Notes under the pieces: model-generated
Databases searched by the model: none
Told to the model about the DNA's origin: nothing
What the model saw: only the letters and a program-made list of their open reading frames with translations
Position numbers and translations under genes: made by a program
In this document: positions 59,705 through 64,000 of the stretch, one piece after another
Layout of the letters: every line of letters starts with the position of its first letter
Numbering within the stretch: position 1 is the first letter of the stretch
From: Panonychus citri
Lineage: Eukaryota; Arthropoda; Arachnida; Trombidiformes; Tetranychidae
Assembly (NCBI RefSeq): GCF_014898815.1
Contig: NW_026515542.1
Location: 124,001 to 188,000 of the forward strand
DNA: 64,000 nt
Direction of reading: 5' to 3'

Positions 59705-61635
59705 TTAATTATTTAATACAAGGGAAGCGATAAACATCCCATCAAGTTTAAGATTAGGATTCTCAAGAATATCTTCACAACAGACCAGCAATTTCTTGCT
59801 CGTATTTCCAATTACGATAAGTAATCGTGGTTATCAGGAATGTTGTTATAAATAGACCAGCAAGTATACCGGCTATTATTTCCCGTTGATTGTTTTCTGG
59901 ACCGAAACACTTTGAACCATCAAATCCACACGGCGGCTCATCAACTGGTGGTTTTCCTGAGACCCAAGCAACTTTTTCATGTAAACGGAAAACGGTCTGA
60001 TTTTTGGTCTCATCGTATTCAAATGAACCCATAGGTAACATTAACTGATGAAAAGTTATATTACGAATTCCCGTTAGATTGATAACAGAACCAGCATTTA
60101 GAAGCGACAAAACCGTATAGTTACCCTCAACATCTCCATTTTCATCTATTAACATCCAAGTTCCGGTCACCGATTGATAACGTTTACGAGCAATAATGCG
60201 ACGAATAACTTCAGTACCATTTCGTGGGCAAACTTTATCCACCAACATGGAAGCCAGAGCTTCAGCGTAAAGCATTACAGCATCGTAAAGGTAGGAAGCA
60301 AAAATGGTGATATGTTTTTTCATGTTCATTTCGCCGAAAGGAGTGGGAAAATTGAAAGGTGGTTGACCATTGTAGAATCGAACCTTATCCTCGAAGAAAG
60401 AATAATCTTGACCCTTGGTGGTGAAGGAACAATAACCAGGAGAGATCTTGCCGCTTCTAGGGTTGCTCGAACATCATCTTTGGACATTTCACTTCGCCAA
60501 ATATACTTATATGAATGACTCTCCTCATAAGATTCAAAATCAACATAAATTATCATGTATTCACCATTTTCGAGTAAATTTTTAATCTCCATGACCAGAA
60601 GCATTTTGATGAGATCACGAATTCCACCTAGAAACACATAGATTCGTGTACTTTTATGAGTCTCCTCGATAATTGATAGAAAAGGGTTGACACAGCAAGT
60701 CTGTTTATCTTCACAACAAGCGAAATAATTTCCAAATGATCTTTCAGAATTAATTTTAAAACGAGCTGATGCAGCTCGATGAGCTAAACTTTTAGCGACA
60801 ATTGTATATTGAGGTGTTTCTCATATATGATAGAAAATTTCATCCATTTATAATAATCAAGAAGAGCGATTACCGATCTAATAACCTGAGTATCAGGTGG
60901 ATAGGTACGAGCAAAGGTTGAATAAAAATCTTTCCTGGAAACCTTGGAATCAGCACATTTATAACTAATCATTGGAATCTTAAGTGATGCCGCTATAGTG
61001 GCCTCAACATCACATGAATCTTCAGGACCAATAAAACCGATAACACCTTTAGACCATTGATATAACATTGCCGCTGTACTTTTTAAAGTTTCACCAAGGG
61101 TATCATTGTAAATGAATTCAAGTCGGGTACCATTAAGAAAACTTGAATTGGAATTGATTTTCTCAATGGCATAGGTAATGGCACCGGAAATGACCAAACC
61201 TTGACGTTTAGGATTATCACGACCATAAATGTTGGTTAGATAACCAATTTTAAGAACTGGTTCAACTGGACAATCGGGTGGCCACTCGAAACTTGGGAAA
61301 ACTGGGCAACTATCATTGGTTGACGATGAAGATGAGGCTTCAATGGTGGTGACATTTCCTGATGGATCAGGTGAAAAATAAGATGATGAAGAAGAAGGAG
61401 AATTAATTTGTGATGATGATGATTGTATGGACGACGACGATGATGATGATGATGATGATGATGGTGATGTTGTTAATCGTTGAGAATACAAAGTATTGAC
61501 ACCGTTTCTGTTGTTATGATCAAGTGATTGATGAGGAATAAGATAGTTACTTGATCCAGTTTGTCCATTGGAAACTGTTGATTGTACTGTTGGGAGATTA
61601 GTAGAAAGTATTAAAACAAGTAGTAAGGATAACAC
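59705..61635 (-). pseudogene. Gyc76C: Gyc76C-like receptor guanylyl cyclase copy: intronless ectodomain and membrane segment, frameshifted, catalytic part missing
   Basis: Gyc76C is a single-pass receptor that makes cGMP. From ATG 61635: signal peptide MLSLLLVLILSTNLPTVQS, a Ser-rich stretch, then the ligand-binding domain (KIGYLTNIYGRDNPKRQGL, IPMISYKCADS, ARTYPPDTQVIRSVIALLDY), the Cys pairs CCEDKQTCC, YVFLGGIRDL, ITIFASYLYDAVMLYAEA, and a membrane span (IIAGILAGLFITTFLITTIT) followed by WKYEQEIAGLL and TGA at 59777. The reading frame shifts twice, near 60806-60813 and near 60418-60425, each like one lost base. After the stop, about 24 codons in another frame (EDILENPNLKLDGMFIASLV) match the middle of the kinase-homology domain, so the juxtamembrane segment and first part of that domain are deleted. 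The remainder and the cyclase domain are absent. No introns interrupt 1.9 kb, which fits a retrocopy. It could instead be a shortened receptor if the shifts are errors. Confidence 0.8.
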
Positions 61636-62200
61636 TCTAGATACTAATTATTGATTATTATAATATAAATCACGTTCATCACTCCTTAAATAAATTGTTT
61701 TACAGCCATTTGATTTGAATGAAATACTTTTCTGGTTAAATTTTAGAACCTAAATGTTAACAATATTTGTTGAGTTTAGCTCAAACAATAAATCTGATTT
61801 TCTCAAAATTGTCGAGAGATTCGGAAGACCGTTAGAAAGACGAAAAGTGCAGCCAACTTTTGTTGGACTATTTCTGTTAGAGGAAAAGTGCTCTCTTTCT
61901 CATGAAGTAATGATCGACCAGGTCATCACAGGTCCGAACCAACAAACGCGCCCAGCGAGGAAAGTATCTTCAACAAAGAGAAAGGGAAAGGGAGTGGGCA
62001 ATATTCGAATTAAAGAAAGAGAAAATAAGTTTCGAAGCAAAATGAGCTCCGCCGTTTAATAAATTAAAATGAAGTTCTCGTAGATAAAAGATGTATTGGC
62101 TCAAAAGTAAATTGGAATCTGTCTATGTTTGCTTGGTCAGATCGCTTATTTTACAATTACCATGATTGACGTTTGAGCATTGATCAGTTAATCTAATCAC
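61636..62200. other. 5' flank of the Gyc76C-like copy, with a GC-richer block
   Basis: 61800-62060 is less AT-rich than its surroundings and has an open + frame of 101 codons (61754-62059; ERFGRPLERRKVQP, SSTKRKGKGVGN) without recognisable domains. On the minus strand it would be 5' UTR or promoter of the receptor copy. I favour the latter and do not annotate a protein. Confidence 0.35.
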
Positions 62201-62581
62201 CAGAAGTATAACCAGCGTGAAATCGTTGCTCAATTTGTTGGATTACATTGTATTCGAGTGAGCTATCAATTTGCCAGCCTAAATTGTAAAAATTAAACTG
62301 TTATTAAGCACTTATTGTAACTGCGATCACTAATATAAACTTACCTTGAGTTGTGGTTTCAAAATTGTTAACAAATTCTTTAATGAACTTTTTTACTTCA
62401 TCAGCTAATTAAATTTATGTGGTGATAGTCATGAAATTATTGAAAGAAAAGATCAATATAAACACAATTAGTTAATCACAGAGTCAGTTTAGTTATTAAT
62501 GATTTACTTACGTTAACTAAATGAAATAGCTCCAGTGGTTGAAACACAGAGAACGGAAATTAAGAAGAATTAGAGATTCAT
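62201..62581 (-). pseudogene. Pseudogene of the cysteine-free secreted family
   Basis: Three exons match the paralogue at 63533 in inverted orientation: 62512-62581, 62345-62404 and 62201-62278, with the same phases and splice sites. Exon 1 reads M-N-L-stop-FFLISVLCVSTTGAISFS-stop. The fourth codon is TAA where the paralogue has TCA, and a second TAA precedes the donor. Exons 2 and 3 stay close to the paralogue (DEVKKFIKEFVNNFETTTQ, GWQIDSSLEYNVIQQIEQRF). No later exons were found below 62200. The two nonsense changes in the leader exon rule out this reading as a secreted protein. Confidence 0.8.
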
Positions 62582-62633
62582 ACCGTAAATACCTGTTATA
62601 CCCAATAATTGATTTTGGATAAGAATGGTTGAA

Positions 62634-62700
62634 CTTACGGTAAATTATCAAGAAGAATTATTAATAAAATCATTTTATTCCAAGAAAATAAACTATCCAA
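62634..62700 (+). repeat. Dispersed repeat copy, direct relative of 63073-63140
   Basis: Shares TTACGGTAAATTATCA and the AATCAT...TTCCAAGAAAA pattern with 63073-63140. Similarity is clear but imperfect by eye. Confidence 0.5.
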
Positions 62701-62880
62701 AACAAATTAGAGAGAGAAAGACGCAGAAAAAAACATACAGCTATGTAAGACGAGCTATCAAATGATTTTACTTTGGACATTCTTACATTACCACCATCAC
62801 TTGTTATCTTCAATGAAACATCGATATCTAGCTAATCATCAATTGTTCAATTCAATTTATATTAATCTTAAATTTCAATT

Positions 62881-63088
62881 GATAATTTACCGTAAAGGTT
62901 AAATTAGATGACAAGATAATTTTCATTGTTTATAGCAAAATCATCCCTATTTCCAGGAATCAGTGATTGTTTGATTGCAATTAGTTTCTTTGGCTGCAAT
63001 TTGTTTTTCTTTCACCAGTTTTTGATTAATGAAGGTTCGGCTTATCAAATTATCTCGTAATCTAATTTAACCTTTACGGTAAATTATC
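62881..63088. repeat. MITE-like element with 28-bp perfect inverted ends
   Basis: 62881-62908 (begins GATAATTTACCGTAAAGG) and 63061-63088 are exact reverse complements over 28 bp, with imperfect continuation inwards. The 208-bp unit has no ORF. No target-site duplication is evident. It sits between the inverted pseudogene and its intact paralogue. Confidence 0.5.
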
Positions 63089-63429
63089 AGAAAAGCTATT
63101 GATAAAATCATCTTTTTCCAAGAAAAATAAATTATCTACAATTTTTATTTGATAAACAAAAGTAAAACCATTTATCTTACACGAGAAAATTGGGTTTATC
63201 AATAATTTATAATCAATTAATTATTATGTAGATTTGGATTTTAATAAGACACTAATTGTTTGATTATGATTATTAATAGTTTCTGTGATTGGAATTATGT
63301 TTTTCATTCATGATACCGATCACTGATTAATGAAGATTAGTTTATCAGTCAGAATATCAGTAAATGATTGTCCTTGCTAAAATGGGCATGGTTTGGGTCA
63401 TATCTTGTTTGATAATAAAATAATCCAGT

Positions 63430-63437
63430 TATATAAA
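63430..63437 (+). promoter_or_regulatory. TATA box of secreted gene B
   Basis: TATATAAA, 103 bp before the ATG at 63533. Confidence 0.6.
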
Positions 63438-63532
63438 AGGGCTATTCTTTGGACCATGTCACTCATAATTAATGTTTAATTGTTATTAGTCAATATAAAA
63501 CTTTTGATAACTAATTAACTATACAAATCAAA

Positions 63533-64000
63533 ATGAATTTCTCATTCTTCTTGATTTCCGTTTTCTGTGTTTCCGCCATTGTAGCCGCTCCATTTGGCAA
63601 CCGTAAGTAAATCATCAATAACTAAACTGACTCTGTGATTAACTAATTGTGTTACTATTGATCTTTTTTTCAATGAATTTCATGACTCTCATCTTATGAT
63701 TTCAATTAGCTGATGATGTAAAAAAGTTCGTTAAAGAATTTGTTAACAATTTTGAAACCACAACTCAAGGTAAGTTTATATTAGTGATCAAAGTTACAAT
63801 AAATTTTAATTAACAGTTTAATTTTGACGATTTAGGCTGGCAAATTGATAGTTCACTCGAAAACAATGTAATCCAACAGATTGAACAACGATTCCACGAT
63901 GGATATACTCCTGGTAATTAACAATTAATTGATAGTTAAGGTTAATTGATCTTACATGAGATTATTCAAAATTTATTCTGATATCTTTAGACTGGAATTC
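63533..64000 (+). CDS. Cysteine-free secreted protein, family member B (partial, runs off the right edge)
   Basis: Exons 63533-63602, 63710-63769 and 63836-63913, and the start of a fourth at 63991, are joined in phase 1. The start MNFSFFLISVFCVSAIVAAP is a signal peptide that does contain a cysteine. The mature part reads DDVKKFVKEFVNNFETTTQ, then GWQIDSSLENNVIQQIEQRF, then WNS at the window edge. The match to gene A (GWKENSTLESNVIHQVQVYM, then WDYD at the next exon) and the identical intron phases show shared ancestry. It has no in-frame stop, unlike the inverted copy at 62201-62581. Function is unknown. Confidence 0.85.

Noticed and set aside
61754..62059. 101-codon + frame in a GC-richer block upstream of the receptor copy
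   Set aside because: No domain; position fits 5' UTR or promoter sequence of the minus-strand gene.
1..64000. CRISPR arrays, bacterial operons or phage modules
   Set aside because: Repeats are microsatellites and exon duplications; genes carry spliceosomal introns, so the window is eukaryotic.

Overview
The window reads as nuclear DNA of an arthropod, most likely a trombidiform (spider-mite-like) mite. It is very AT-rich, and its genes have clean GT-AG introns mostly of 60-190 nt. They include a chitin-binding cuticle protein, an XMAP215/mini spindles protein, a FoxP forkhead factor and a Gyc76C-type receptor guanylyl cyclase. The species is inference; nothing in the DNA names it.

Layout. 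1-3906 (-): 5' half of a mini spindles/XMAP215 gene, almost all in one 3.3 kb exon, with an apparently reduced TOG array. 3907-7575: no clear gene, but there are splice-like signals of a possible divergent transcript. 7576-8563 (-): four-exon RR-type cuticle protein. 8564-48936: about 40 kb without a recognisable gene. Its first half is dominated by TAATTG/CAATTA and TTAATC/GATTAA words. Its second half is dense in (GA/TC)n and (GAT/ATC)n microsatellites. 48937-55005 (+): the most unusual feature, a FoxP-type locus in which the forkhead exons and the linker exon are tandemly repeated. There are two complete forkhead units, one unit without its recognition helix and one degenerate remnant, and all twelve exons join in phase into one frame of about 1,293 residues. 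An intronless acidic ORF lies on the opposite strand inside one of its introns. 55006-64000: a cluster of small secreted-protein genes and broken genes. It holds a lipocalin-like C-terminal fragment (-), a seven-exon cysteine-free secreted protein (+), a saposin-like protein with an apparent frameshift (+), an intronless frameshifted and truncated Gyc76C-like receptor copy (-), and a pseudogene (-) plus the 5' part of an intact paralogue (+) of the cysteine-free family.

How they relate. The genes share no pathway. msps (spindle and microtubule growth), FoxP (transcription) and the cuticle gene are independent neighbours. The right-hand 8 kb looks like a fast-evolving cluster: three secreted-protein genes carry TATATAAA about 90-100 bp before their ATG, and gene death by nonsense, frameshift and truncation is common. 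The strongest candidate for something undescribed is the in-frame multi-forkhead FoxP array with its nested antisense ORF. Next come the truncated Gyc76C-like receptor copy and the apparent TOG1-TOG2-TOG5 mini spindles protein.
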